Shown in pieces: positions 10,606-22,677 of a stretch of DNA of 64,000 nt. A program made the position numbers and the translations under genes. The notes beneath the pieces were generated by a model that was not told the origin of the DNA, made no database searches, and was given only the letters and a program-made list of their open reading frames with translations. Every line of letters starts with the position of its first letter. The stretch's first letter is position 1. Source of the DNA: Imbricaverruca yamaguchii (lineage: Eukaryota; Arthropoda; Thecostraca; Neoverrucidae); the NCBI GenBank assembly GCA_034440575.1, contig JAOTOL010001546.1, positions 1,235,001-1,299,000 of the forward strand, read 5' to 3'.

Positions 10606-13500
10606 GGGTGATGGTTGTAGCCGAGCAGCACCACAGAGCCGGGAGTACCTGCATACAAGATCACGTGAAGATGCAAATAGGATTACAGTTCGTGCTGGAT
10701 CAGAATTGCACGTATCGACGCTCTACGGGTGGCTTCTCCCTCCTCTTGTTGCCCTGTTTTAATCAACGCAGGAAGGTGGCGACGATGAACAAGATGCGAA
10801 TCCATCTGGCGGGGGCTGTTTTTAATTAATTGGCGAACCATACATCAATGTGTGATGAAAAGAGAGCAAACATCCGATAAATGATGAAACACATCGTTTT
10901 GAGTGTAATTGAATAGAATCCGCTGATATGTAGATAATATCAGCTCATATGTAGATAAGGTCAGCTGATACATGATAACGGCTAACATAGCAATGACACG
11001 GTACGCGGCGAACGCCGAATCAATTTCGGCTGGGGCGTTACGTCACCTTTTATGGTATGGCGTACTAAACCGAAGAGCGTTAAATTAATTTCAAAATTCA
11101 GGTGTGAAAATCTGGAATTTGGCTGTGTGTAACACATTTTACCGTATTTGTGGCGCCTTTCTGTGCACCTACTAGGTTTAATAGCTTCCAATATCTACTT
11201 TATTAATACATCCTCAATTTATTTTGGGGGCCGTGTGGTGTGTTTTGGTGCCCTTGACGAATGCGTGAATGCCAACCTACAAAAATCAGCAAAGAGCATA
11301 AACACATTCAGAAAATGTGTCGTGTTCTGGAACAAGGCTCGTTCTGTCAAGTGTTTGTTCTTTTAACATAGTTGCCAACGTATGGTGTCGTGCAACAAAC
11401 ATGTTTTAAATTGGGTTATTCCAAGCTTAAAGGTGAATATTTTTAATTGACACTGGATGATACCTTACAAATCTTTAGGGCCATGTAAAAAGAACTGAAA
11501 TAAAATGAATAGCGAGCTCATTCTTTCTCAAGTTCCAAATTGTTTTAATTTGGAGTGAAATATAGTGTATACAAAAGCCCTGACCTATGAAAGAGCATGA
11601 TCGCCTCGTACCGTACTTGATCGCACTGAGTACGGTCAGAAATGTCCAGACGCCAAAATGTCCAAGGCACTTATTCCCGCACGGAGTTACGACTATGTCT
11701 AGCGGGGTGTGATTTATACAAAGTCAGGATAAGGAAATTACGTTACGTGCCTCTGAGAGGCCTCAGGTGCGGCGGGTGCCATCTATGTGTAGACGAACTG
11801 ATTGTGAACGTTTTTTTAAGCTTCGATGTTGAACTCTGTGCGATGTACACCAATGTTGGGTACTTGATAATTTATTGCCAGAGACGTTGCGCTTGTTCAG
11901 TTGCGACGGACTGGCGCTCGAGCATCAACCGGAAGGAATGTTGAAGTGGACAAGTCGTGGCACATTATTGGCGAACGTTATTGGTAAGAGTAGACAAATT
12001 TCTTCTTGGGGTCACTTTCTAGTCAGTTCATTGAATTTTGGGCTACCGCCTGAGCTTGGTGAATATCGCGACTTTGCCTGGGAACAAGAGTAGGATATTC
12101 AATGTTGATCATGAATCATTATTAAATCAATATATACACGGTATTCATGGTGCCTTAAATTCAAGGTACTCGGAACCTGTGATATGGTAAACTCTTAAAC
12201 TTTGACCGAATGGAAAATATGTCCATCCCATGATTTAAAACCCACTGTTGGAACCGAATTGCCACCAAACTAAGGAAAACTTCTTGATGACTTTAGTGGG
12301 CTTGAATGAAAGGATCGATTACCTTCTGAGTTGGGGCATCTTGTTCCACTTGTCATTTCAGCTACAAATGCAGTCTGCTTCAAAGCACCCTCAGCTGAAA
12401 TTATAATAGCGCAGTTGTGAACATCTTAACATTGTTGTTAAACACAGTGCAATGTTGTGAAGACGATTTCGGAATATTTATGAAGTAAAGAAGTACGTAA
12501 CTACACTCAAATAGGCTGCATAAAGATTTTGACGGTCTGTTGTGCGCCTTTTTACTCAGTAGTTGGCAATATCGCGGGCGATAAATGAGTTCACAGCATT
12601 TAAATTACAGTATCATATTGTATTTTAGGTAGCTGTACTTCGTGAGTGTGGTCAGTGGTTGGGCGTTCGGTCCACAGTGAATTACAGCAAAGCAGAGCCG
12701 AGGGACGTCATGTCTAAGTCAAAATGCCGACCAGCCGTGCACGGAAGACCTGTGTACTAGAGTCGCGACACTTTCCAAACACTGGCACTGAACGCGGCGC
12801 TAGCACCGCGAATTTTCCCAAATGACACGGCAAGTTGCATGCTTGCACGCCAAAAGGCACGGCAAAAGAAAGGAACTATTTTAAAGAGCGCAATATTTAT
12901 TGATGAAGAAACAAACGATGGCAGAGCTGCAAAGCATTCCACACAATGGCCAGATCAGCGCCATCTTTGCACTTCAAGGTTCTTCCATATATCTTTACGC
13001 AAGCAATTTCCTCTTTTTATCCTGGAACCTGAGGTTCAGCAGACAATTTTAAATGCACGCTGTAACTTTGTTGCGGAGGGTAGGTCGGCGCTGGAGCGGC
13101 AGTGACACGGCACATTCTGACTTGGCACGGCAGATACCATGCGTGCCATTTTGCGAGTTGCGATGTCATGCTACCGTGCCAAAAAATGTACATCTCTCTT
13201 GCGCCACATTCGGTGTGCGAGCGGGGCTGCGTTCCTCCCTAAAGCCGGACTGACAGCTGGCGCTCCCATAGGGAAGTGGGTGTGTTATTGCTGGAGCACG
13301 GCTCTTCGGCTCAGCAACTAAAATACACCAGAACAAACCGACATTTGAGATTTTCACCGCGCAAAGCCAGAAAAATTGGGCGCACGAAACGCGCCGAAAG
13401 CGTTCTCTTTTTCATCACGATATTCGTCGGGCCACCTTAAAGAAAATCCTGGGTACCTTCCTGCCCATACATAGAACATTGACACGTCACTGGAATTTAC
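10606..13500. other. No recognisable gene
   Basis: AT-richer unique DNA with only short ORFs on both strands. I find no domain, repeat array or RNA gene. A region with inverted similarity (ACCGTACTTG versus GAGTACGGT) lies at about 11608-11635. Confidence 0.5.
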
Positions 13501-13504
13501 AGTC

Positions 13505-13805
13505 TGGTCTGCGACCCCCGATAACGCCTGCGCATACCATGGCTATTGCCTAGTATGCGCCTTCCAGGTAACGGCTGAACACTCCGCTGGCTGCTGGTCT
13601 GATCTATGTATACTCAGATCTGTGTCTTGATATGCCACTAGCTGTACACCTATGGTTCGCTCTGCGCCTCCTCGGTAATACCTTGATTCGCCACTGGCTT
13701 GTACAACCTAGTCCCGTAAAATGTCTTAACACGCCCATGGACTATACAGTCGGGCCTGTGCCCCTTCAGTAATGTCTGGGCACGCCACTGACTGTAGGCA
13801 GTATC
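13505..13805. repeat. Old, degenerate ~58-bp tandem repeat
   Basis: The phrases CGCCACTGGCTGTAC, GTCTGGTCTGCG and CCTCGGTAATGTC recur in the same order about five to six times with many substitutions. The period is estimated by eye. Confidence 0.55.
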
Positions 13806-13859
13806 TGTCATCAAAGAACAAGTTTACGCCACGGACTTCGCTGCTGCTGCAATGTGTTT

Positions 13860-14960
13860 TCGCCGTTTCCGTTCCGGGAGATGTGTCCTGACTATTCGTG
13901 TAATGTTGAGCAATGTTCCACATGCACAGAAAGCATGGGTACTTGGTGAACCCGGACTGTTGTCCCAACAAAAAATTCACAATCTTCAGGTTAACACAAA
14001 TATTTGTTGTGGTTTATTTGTGGTTTATTTGTTAACACAAATAAACCGCTCATGCTGATCACAACGAATTTTCCCAAGCGCATACTTCACCACTTCATAC
14101 TTCTCCTTCAGTGTAGTCAAGTGAGCGAGGGGTACAGAAGAAAACTGGTTGGCGTTGTGCAGCAGAACACCTTTCAGCGATCGCTTGCTGCTGTCAATGA
14201 ACAGTCTCTAATCATTGGGCTCGTACTGTGGCACTCCAAGCTTGTACTGAAGCTGCGCAATATCTGAACAGTAAGTTCTTCTCTTCAGAGAAAAACGGAG
14301 GTACTCTTGATGCCTGTTGCGATAGAAGGTGATATGAGTACTATCAGAGAGGAGTTCTTTCCTTCAATCTGGATACCAACAGTTCGGCAGAGGACTTTGA
14401 CAAGCTGAGATCGCGAAATAGATAATTTAGATCCTATTTGGAAAAAGGATGTGGAGCATCATCGTCAAGAACCACTTCTTATTCTTCATCTTCTTGAACA
14501 GTGGAGGAATCTTCGCCACTAATGTTGGGAAATTATCTAAAGACAGGTACTGTAATTTCATCACAATGAGCTACAGGACAACGTGCTGATTGAAGATGAG
14601 GATATTTAAGGCTGCTCCGGTTCTTTCTGTTGACCCCAGTCACATCAATAGCACAGAAGTAGCATTCAGTGCCATGGTTTGTCGACTCCCTCTAAACCAT
14701 GGGAATTCCAGACTTCAGACAACTCTTCTTACCCTTGGTCCACTGACGCAGATACTCGGTGCATGTCTTGCATACCATGTGTAGCGCCCAAGCTTCATCC
14801 TGGTCATCAAGTTTAAGACCAAAATATGCATGGCAAGCACGCTTCATGAAACTTGTGACTGGATTCCTGTTCGGAACAATTCCGTATTCGCTGCAGATGT
14901 AACAGAATATGTCTGGTTTATTTTTGCAAGATCTTCTGATCGAAGCCATTTCATTCACCT
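13860..14960 (-). pseudogene. Decayed copy of a repeated invertebrate ORF family of unknown function
   Basis: The minus strand reads as a broken protein. The first block (14692-14958) starts NEMASIRRSCKNKPDIFCYI and carries paired cysteines (CYIC, CKTC), ending in KKSCLKSGIPMV. After stops it continues with a TECYFC block and SLKYPHLQSAR (about 14600-14690). Then come RLFIDSSKRSLKGVLLHNAN (about 14160-14220), LKEKYEVVKYALGKIRCDQH (about 14060-14110) and finally NFLLGQQSGFTKYPCFLCMW (about 13920-13980). This order of blocks matches a family of uncharacterised proteins present in many copies in crustacean, aphid and spider genomes, as I recall it. The paired cysteines suggest zinc binding. Several in-frame stops and frame changes are present and the C-terminal half is missing. 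The multi-copy habit suggests a mobile or host-derived repetitive gene; its role is unknown to me. Confidence 0.7.
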
Positions 14961-15296
14961 GTAAAATAAAAATGCCAATTAGTGATAAATTTGCGCATGC
15001 AAACTCTTCAAAATTCGTTATTTCAAGAAATAAAATAAATAATTTTGCATCACATCAAGCGAAAATATCCGTACCTGAGAACAAAAACGTAAGAAACATT
15101 TGGACATAGCTCAAAAAGTTGACCTGATTTAGTAAACCTATGCGATTTTTGGATGCATCACATCAAAGCAGTCCTAAATCAGCTTTAAAAACTTAGACAA
15201 TAAATTTTGTGTTGACCAGACTTCCTATAATCAGGCACCTCGCGAACGTTTGACAGAATACGGGCTTATCGCAGTGGACAGGCGCTGTGGTTAGCA
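14961..15296. other. AT-rich spacer, nothing recognised
   Basis: Unique AT-rich DNA between the decayed ORF family copy and the 15-bp minisatellite. Confidence 0.5.
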
Positions 15297-16943
15297 CGCC
15301 TGTTTGGTATACGCCTGGTCAGTACACGCCTGGTTAGTACACGCCTGGTTAGTACACGCCTGGTTAGTACATGCCTGGACAGTACACGCCTGTTCGGTAC
15401 ACGCATGGTCAGTACACGCACGGTCAGTACACGCCTGGTTAGTACACGCCTGGTCAGTACACACACGGTCAGTACACGCCTGGTTAGTACACGCCTGGTT
15501 AGTACACGCCTGGTCAGTACACGCCTGGTCGGTACACGCCTGTTCGGTACACGCATGGTCAGTGCACGCACGGTCAGTACACGTCTGGGTAGTACACGCC
15601 TGGTTAGTACACACCTGGTCAGTACACGCCTGGTCGGTACACGCCTGGTTAGTACACACACGGTCAGTACACGCCTGGTCAGTACACGCCTGTTCGGTAC
15701 ACGCATGGTCAGTACACGTACGGTCAGTACACGCCTGGGTAGTACACGCCTGGTCGGTACACGCCTGGTCAGTACACGCCTGGTCGGTACACGCCTGTTC
15801 GGTACACGCATGGTCAGTACACGCACGGTCAGTACACGCCTGGTTAGTACACGCCTGGGTAGTACACGCCTGGTTAGTACACACCTGGTCAGTACACGCC
15901 TGGTCGGTACACGCCTGGTTAGTACACGCACGGTCATTACACGCCTGGTCAGTACACGCCTGGTCGGTACACACCTGGTAGGTACACGCACGGTCAGTAC
16001 ACGCCTGGTCGGTACACACCTGGTAGGTACACGCACGGTTAGTACACGCATGGTCAGTACACACCTGGTCTGTACACACCTGGTCAGTACACACCTGGTA
16101 GGTACACGCACGGTTAGTACACGCATGGTCAGTACACGCCTGGGTAGTACACGCATGGTCAGTACACGCCTGGTTAGTACACGCCTGGTCAGTACACGCC
16201 TGGTCGGTACACGCATGTTCGGTACACGCATGGTCAGTACACGCCTGGGTAGTACACGCCTGGTTAGTACACGCCTAGCTAGTACACGCCTGGTTAGTAC
16301 ACGCCTGGTTTGTGCACGCCTGGTCAGTACACGCCTGGTTAGTACACGCCTGGTCGGTACACGCCTGGTCGGTACACGCCTGGTCAGTACACGCCTGGTC
16401 GGTGCACGCCTGTTCGGTACACGCCTGGGCAGTACACGCCTGTTCGGTACACGCTTTGTCGGTACACGCCTGGCCAGTACACGCCTGGTCGGTACACACC
16501 TGGTAGGTACACGCCTAGTCAATACACGCCTGGGTAGTACACACCTGGTTAGTACACGCCTGGTTAGTACACACCTGGTCAGTACACGCCTGGTCGGTAC
16601 ACGCCTGGTCGGTACACGCCTGGTCAGTACACGCCTGGGCAGTACACGCCTGTTCGGTACACGCCTGGTCGGTACACGAACGGTCAGTACACGCCCGGTC
16701 GGTACACGCCTGGTCTGTACACGCCTGGTCGGTACATACCTGGCTAGTACACGCCTGGTCGGTACACGCCTGGTCGGTACACGCCTGGTCGGTACACGCC
16801 TGGTAGGTACACGCACGGTCAGTACACGCACTGTCAGTACACCCATGGTCGGTACACGCACGGTCAGTACTCGCGTGGTCGGTACACGCCTGGTTGATAC
16901 ACGCCTGATCGGTACACACCTGGTTGATACACGCCTGGTCGGT
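15297..16943. repeat. 15-bp variant-repeat minisatellite, about 110 units
   Basis: The unit is GTACACGCCTGGTCA, kept in strict 15-base register for 1.65 kb. Many single-base variants are mixed along the array: GGTTA, GGTCG, TTCGG, ATGGTC, ACGGTC and GGGTA types. A variant string (TTCGG, ATGGTC, ACGGTC) recurs at 15391, 15541 and 15691, that is every 150 bases, then at 15796. This shows a higher-order repeat of ten units. Because 15 is divisible by three and the unit lacks stops in most frames, ORFs of over 500 codons appear on both strands; they are artefacts. Confidence 0.96.
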
Positions 16944-16949
16944 CAAAAG

Positions 16950-17330
16950 CTGAACAGAAAAACAGCCGAGTGAAGATATTGCTCAGATTCCAACTATGGC
17001 TAAGAGGCCATAATCACTTTCGGGTAAGGACACCATGGTCCATCGCCTTGCAATGATCTGGTCGCATGTATTTCCCTGGTAGTGTATCACTGCTTCACTG
17101 GTAACGTTTCACTTCCACGCCCGATAAGGATTGTCCACTGCTGGGTCTGCGCCACGCATTTCTGAAATCCAGTTATGTATGAAAAAGCACACTGCGCAGA
17201 ACTTGGGCATTATGGATGAAGATAGACGGCATGCCAAATTGAATTCTTGAGTAGACGGAGTTAATTTGTATTGTATAGCTTTGTATTGCTTCCATATTAC
17301 GGCAGCAGTAAATGATGTTTTAATGCAACG
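16950..17330. other. Unique spacer, nothing recognised
   Basis: No array, RNA gene or protein domain is visible between the 15-bp minisatellite and the next degenerate repeat. Confidence 0.45.
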
Positions 17331-17334
17331 AGGG

Positions 17335-17640
17335 AGGGGCACTGGAGGCATGTTTCTCCTTGCTCCATGGGAAGGTGGCGCCCTTCTGGCCGGGAAAAGG
17401 CCAGAGTCTTGGAAGGCTAGAGTACACCTTCGAACTTTTTTCAGCCAGAGGTACCCCACTGATAAGAAAAGGTGTCCCCTTGGAAGGGGAGGCGCTACTC
17501 CGGGAAGGGCCGAGTGCACCCTCGAGTGTCGAATCTTTCAGTCAGTGGTGCCTCTCCGAGAGGAAAACACGCCCCTCCAGAAGGCTCGATTGCACCCCGC
17601 CATTTTTTCCAGGTAGGGACGCCTCTAGTAGCAAAGGCTA
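17335..17640. repeat. Degenerate ~100-bp tandem repeat, about three copies
   Basis: The phrases CACCTTCGAAC/CACCCTCGAG, CAGCCAGAGGTACCCC/CAGTCAGTGGTGCCTC and GTGTCCCCTTGGAAGG/CGCCCCTCCAGAAGG recur in order at about 100-base spacing. Divergence is high; copy limits are approximate. Confidence 0.5.
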
Positions 17641-18042
17641 CTCCAGGTAAAAAGACGGTGTTAACTCACTCTACTCCATAATCAGATTTAGCATGTGGTG
17701 TACTTTTTTATAATATCCTCCACCCAAGATCAGGTGACCAGGAGCTTACCCAACGACTGCAAGCACCTTACGTTAACACCATAAAATAAACAGTAAAGTC
17801 GCGGCACTCCCAGCTAAGAGATGGAAAACATATAAATAAACATGCAAAGCATCGGGTATTAGAGCAGTAAGACTAATAATAAAGAATGCTGTTAGTAGTC
17901 ATATCCAAAGGAGGCATATGACTGACCCTGGATCCATCCCAACAAGAAATTAGGGTCTAAACTATAATGTTAGCAGCTGGTTTGTGGCCGGATGGTGGTG
18001 AGCACTCCTGATTTGTTTTGTTTTTAATTTTTATTTTGGCTC

Positions 18043-18098
18043 TTCCCACAACTCCACCCAGCTAAGCATGGGCTTGTTGCTGGGTGGAATGTGGGAGG
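18043..18098. repeat. Imperfect hairpin beside the CA microsatellite
   Basis: Arms TTCCCACAACTCCACCCAGC (18043-18062) and GCTGGGTGGAATGTGGGAGG (about 18079-18098) pair with a few mismatches around a short loop. This may be the core of a small foldback element. Confidence 0.6.
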
Positions 18099-18139
18099 AA
18101 CCAGTGGTTGGGTGTTTTCAACTTTATATATGGTTAAGT

Positions 18140-18144
<5 letters not shown>

Positions 18145-18215
<71 letters not shown>

Positions 18216-18235
18216 ATACACTCACACATACACTC
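18145..18235. repeat. (CA)n microsatellite
   Basis: About 33 CA dinucleotides followed by CACACTCACACATACACTCG-type imperfect units. Confidence 0.97.
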
Positions 18236-18609
18236 GCATGCCAGCATCCATGTACAAACATACTTCATCCATAACGCGTCCCGCCATGCACTTTCGAAGT
18301 GGTGCCCCTCCGGACACGTGCCCCATGACAATTCCTAAATCCGCCCCTGATGAGTTGTATGCTCCGGCCAGTTGTCAGTGATTAGCTTGTGAGTATTGTC
18401 CATTCAACCCAGCAGGTGCAATCGCTTGAACGGTCTCTCAATGTAAAAGAAAATCCAAAGAGCGTAAGAACATGCCACAGGAGGTTGTGATGCCATTTGC
18501 TAGGTCACAGCGCTGCGGCAGTTCTTGGGCCATCACTCAAGATGACCTTTCGCGCCTCTGAACCAAGAAAAGGATTGCACCATTCCAGTATCCGCCTGGG
18601 ATTAGGAGA

Positions 18610-19175
18610 CAAACGGTGCCACGACAGGACTGCGACTACAGCAACTGGAAACGACAGTTCTGCGAGGGCAGGGCTGGCGCGACATTGCTGCTGCACACAA
18701 AACTGCGACAAACTTTATTGCGACACTACCCGACTGTGAATCCAGATAATGTGACGCGACATGGTTGGTGCATGGCAAAGCTGTGACTGCAAAACCTGCG
18801 GCGCGACAGCACTGGCAGAACAAAACTTCCACCGACTTTACAGCGATACGCCACGACTGCAAATGTAAATACTGCATGTGATGTTACTTCAACACGACAT
18901 TGTGACTGGCAAAAACTGCGACGCGATATTAGTGGCCCAGCAAACATTTCAACCGGATTTTCTGCGAAGTGAAGCGACCGCAAATGTAAATACTTTAAAT
19001 CAATATTACCGGTATGCGAGAGAACTGCAACTGTAACGGAACCCGCAGTTGCGGCTCGACTTTGCATACTACAACAAAATTATCGACAGACTATTCTACG
19101 ACGAGTTTTCTGCGATTTTAAAAATTGCTACACGACACCAGCACAACAGCAGTCGCTTTTGGGAACGGCGGCAAA
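18610..19175. repeat. Degenerate ~120-bp tandem repeat family, orientation 1
   Basis: Phrases such as GCGACACGACA, CTGCAAATGTAAATACT, CAAAACTGCGACA and CGACTTTACAGCGA recur two to four times in the same order. The reverse complement of the same phrases appears at about 21830-22090. Period and limits are estimated by eye. Confidence 0.55.
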
Positions 19176-19189
19176 GTGTCAATTACCAT

Positions 19190-19470
19190 AAACCAGTGGA
19201 CGTCGAAGTTTAGTAGCTACTAGATCTGGTAATGACAGCCTCTCAAATTGGATGTGCCCAGAATGCCCCGATGACAGGCTAGCCGTCCACCACATTTCGT
19301 AAACCTCGTCTAACCGAACCCGTGTGCGTGGTTTTGCGACGCAGCAGCTGAGGATGCATGGCGTTGCCTGCCTCTTACATTGGCAGCATAGGCGGGCATC
19401 ACGGGGAATCGAACCCCGTACCTCTGGTTTCGCAGACGCACAGCTTAACCACCGAGCTATCGACACTCTG
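19190..19470 (-). mobile_element. tRNA-derived SINE-like segment
   Basis: On the minus strand, TAGCTCGGTGGTTAAGC (complement of 19443-19459) fits a polymerase III A box and D arm. CGGGGTTCGATTCCCCG (complement of 19402-19418) is a perfect T arm with a B box. The anticodon arm has only a 4-bp stem and the acceptor ends do not pair, so this is not a working tRNA gene. About 200 bases of unrelated body follow it (toward 19190), as in a SINE. Its tail and target duplication were not found. A tRNA pseudogene is the alternative. Confidence 0.6.
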
Positions 19471-19529
19471 CACCGTAATCGAACTCAGCCGAGCCGGACC
19501 GAACCGGACCGAACCTGACCGAACCTGAC

Positions 19530-21360
19530 CTAACAGTTCCAGTTTTATACCGTTCGGGACACGAACCTCGTGTCTTGTCACGAACCTGAATCATGCCTTG
19601 CGGACTCAATGTGAACACGTGGAATGCGGTCCAACGGCGGTCGTCCTGGAACCACGCTGGGAGACAGCGCGACTAGAGATAACACGATATCGAATCACCT
19701 CGGGTGAGTCTGTGTCCTGGGAAATGTTGCGCACGAATTATAGGCAATTTTCCTTTTCATACTCTCCACACACGGCCATCGCTGGTCAAGGAGAGTTTCG
19801 GTTATCGCGTCACGATATCTTTGTCCGGCGACGATGCGAGCATCAAAGTTAATTAACTTTTACATCCTTCCACGCTGAGTCACACAGCATCTGCCAGGAA
19901 CAGTCAAGCAATATCGTACGTGAGGGAACACTGAGGCTTTTAAAAAAATCGCTGCATAGTCTCGCGTGGCACGCGGTGCCTCATCCTAGCCAGTGCGATG
20001 AGAATACAATAGCAGCGGCACACAATGACCTCGATGAACCGCTTCCAGGAGAAGCAGTCTTTCATGGTGACACCCGTAATTTTAACGCAAGATCGCTGTT
20101 TTGTTTCACTTTGTCCAAAGGATATCGAGTATTATCGAGCTATTTTTTAACATGATTTCAAGACAATAAGTTGTCCTTGAGAATATTTCCAGCCTATTTT
20201 GTGCATAGCAATTTATTGTAGAGGCTAGGGTGGTGTCGACACGTTTCTTCCTTCAGCACTGAGATATTTGATGTCGCATCTACATCCACAAACTGAGTGT
20301 CATCGGTATACGCTACACATGATCGTGCTACCGTGTGGCGTGTGCTATGGCATGTTATTGGTGAACATAATTAAGAGCACAGGACCAAATACAGAACCCT
20401 GTACCAACCCATACACCACAGATTGGGCCTCAGAATGTTCAACAGAAAGCGTGTGACTGCTAAGCTATGTGGAGAACCATTGGTTGTTAATGCCTCACCA
20501 CCATAACTTTTCAAGAAGACGGCCACGCTCGACACTGTTAAGCGCTTGTCAGGTGTCAGCGGTAACTAGTGACGTCATCATGCCCTTGCCGACATTGCTG
20601 ACCGCATATATTGCAACTTCAAACATGGCCGCCTTCGTGTATCGGCCAGGCCGGACTCCGTATTGTTGCGTCAAATATGCTGACCAGATACCAGATATTT
20701 TCCATCAGTTGTGTGCAAACTCAGAGCTTAGCCACGACTGGCAATATAGATACTGGTCGGTGGTTACGCAGCGCAGCATCGTCGCCGACCTTATGTATCG
20801 GCCTATAGTAGCGGTTTTCCAGAAGGTCACAGATCACGACAAGAAAATCACAGCATGCAATGCTACCATTAATGACACACAGTAGCTGTGGGCCAACAGT
20901 ATTCCAAGCATACCGATTTTATTGGTGTCGGCACCCCCCCCCCTCCCCCCCCCCCTCCCTCCCGGCTGCAGCGTATTCCCGACCTGCGCCGCCCTCAGGC
21001 TCTCCGCGACCATGGAGCCATTGCTGATGAAGGCATTCGCCTGCCCCGATCAGGTCAGCCGGGCTGCTGATTTGCCAGGATGTCGAGTTAGATTGGCCAC
21101 CAATCTAACCTTTTGAAGGGGCCACCAATTGTCGGATATCCTTCCGTGCGGGGGATTTTCAGCTTCTGAATGACGTCAGATAAGTCTGAGCAGACGTGTC
21201 GCTGAGCCGTTCTGATGGAAACGCTCCACACACAGCGTCAGGCCTTCATCAGTTCGGGCCTGATCTCTGGCCGCGAACCAAGAGTCCCGTTTCTCAACTA
21301 CGGTTTTGGTCCGATAAGCTGAAGTACGGTCAGTGAACAGTAAGCCTAAACACAGCGCGA
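19530..21360. other. No recognisable gene; one poly-C/T tract
   Basis: Unique DNA with short ORFs only. A C-rich run with scattered T lies at about 20933-20965. No domain or RNA gene is seen. Confidence 0.5.
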
Positions 21361-21365
21361 CTCAA

Positions 21366-21640
21366 TTGAGATGTAGAGTGGACCTTGCTGTGGCCGTACG
21401 TTGTTGGCGGTAGGCGGACTCTGTTGGCGGTAGGCGGGCTCTGTTGGCGGTAGGCGGGCTCTGTTGAGATGTCGAGTGGACCTTTCTGTGGCCGTACGTT
21501 GTTGGCGGTAGGCGGACTCTGTTGGCGGTAGGCGGGCTCTATTGGCGGTAGGCGGGCTCTGTTGGCGGTAGGCAGGCTCTGCTGAGATGTCGAGTGGACC
21601 GTGCTGTGGCTGTACGCTGTCGGCGGTTGGCGGGAACGGT
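21366..21640. repeat. 20-bp minisatellite inside a ~100-120-bp higher-order unit
   Basis: GTTGGCGGTAGGCGGGCTCT units (20 bp) occur in groups of three or four. Each group is preceded by a TGAGATGTCGAGTGGACC block (21366, about 21462 and 21582). The whole block plus group forms the larger repeat. Confidence 0.85.
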
Positions 21641-21829
21641 CGGCGATTGCTGTTGCAGCTAGTCGTGGGCACTGATGTTGGCAACCCGCAAATCGGTGGT
21701 AGACTATGATCTGTTGTGGGCTAAATTATGCAAGTATATTCATTAACGTATATATTTATGAAGTTATATTTATATATTATAATTCATATATGTAATTATT
21801 GTAAATTTATTCATAGTCTGGTTAGTCGA

Positions 21830-22090
21830 TTCGAGGTTTCGCTGCCTCGGTAATATCGCGCGCAATTTCGTCGTGTAGCAGTAATGTTTCGACGCAATAG
21901 CTGGATTCGCAGTCGTATTGCGTCGTAGGAAAGTTGGCTGATTTTGTTTAGCTGTACCAGCAATATCGCGTCGTAGTTTTGGAAATGGCAGTTTTGTCAT
22001 GTAGCAATCATGTCACGTCCCAGTATTTGCATTGTGAGTCGGGTCGTCGCATGAAAGTCGGTAGCAGTGTTGCATTTGTACTCCTGCTGC
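21830..22090. repeat. Degenerate repeat family seen at 18610-19175, opposite orientation
   Basis: Contains AATATCGCGTCGTAG, GTCGTAGTTTTGG, CAGTATTTGCATTGTGAGTC and AAAGTCGGTAGCAGT. These are near reverse complements of phrases in the 18.6-19.2 kb block. The match is by eye and diverged. Confidence 0.45.
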
Positions 22091-22099
22091 GGGACCGAG

Positions 22100-22670
22100 A
22101 CAAGCATACTAAGCCAAACGACGCGGTGCTTTTGTTTCATGTACACCGATGTATTTGCCAGTGCACTTACCGAAACGTGTTTTGAAAGCAAATTGACTAG
22201 CTAACTGCTTGCCCTCGTATTTACGGATGGTGTATGTGTTTGATGCGCTCCAAAGCATGTGCGCAGTAAATAAGGGCCTCGACACCCAGCGTGGCTGGAG
22301 TTTGGTTCCAGGTTAACATCGCAGACAACACGGTTCCAACCGGGCGCTGGTTTAGTTTCCGCTAAAATCAGATGTACTACACAGTTGTTGCATCAGTGAT
22401 AGCACATTGCGTTTCTATCTCATGCTTCCCGCCCCCCGTGAGCTGCTTGAGTCCAAAGTAGGGTGTCAATCACGCTCCTACTGGCCGAGTGTAATCGAAT
22501 TCCCTCATCAATTGGAGCGTCAATGTTCTGCCGCCGGTTCCCCATGGCCTAGCCCTGAAGTTGACCTTATCCAGATACACTCTCCAAGTTACTCCAACTT
22601 GTGCCGATAGAGAACAGCTGGCTGGCTGCGGTGTCTAGCATGCATCCGGGCCACGACGGACTGCAGCCGC
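22100..22670. other. Nothing recognised
   Basis: Unique DNA before the 60-bp array; no domain, array or RNA gene found. Confidence 0.45.
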
Positions 22671-22677
22671 GTGATGG

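Noticed and set aside
15266..16973. ORFs of 531 (minus) and 522 (plus) codons over the 15-bp array
   Set aside because: Both follow from a stop-free unit whose length is a multiple of three; opposite strands cannot both be selected coding and no non-repetitive domain is attached.
19395..19466. Functional tRNA gene (minus)
   Set aside because: The T arm is perfect, but the acceptor stem does not pair and the anticodon stem is short, so it is called a SINE-like tRNA derivative.
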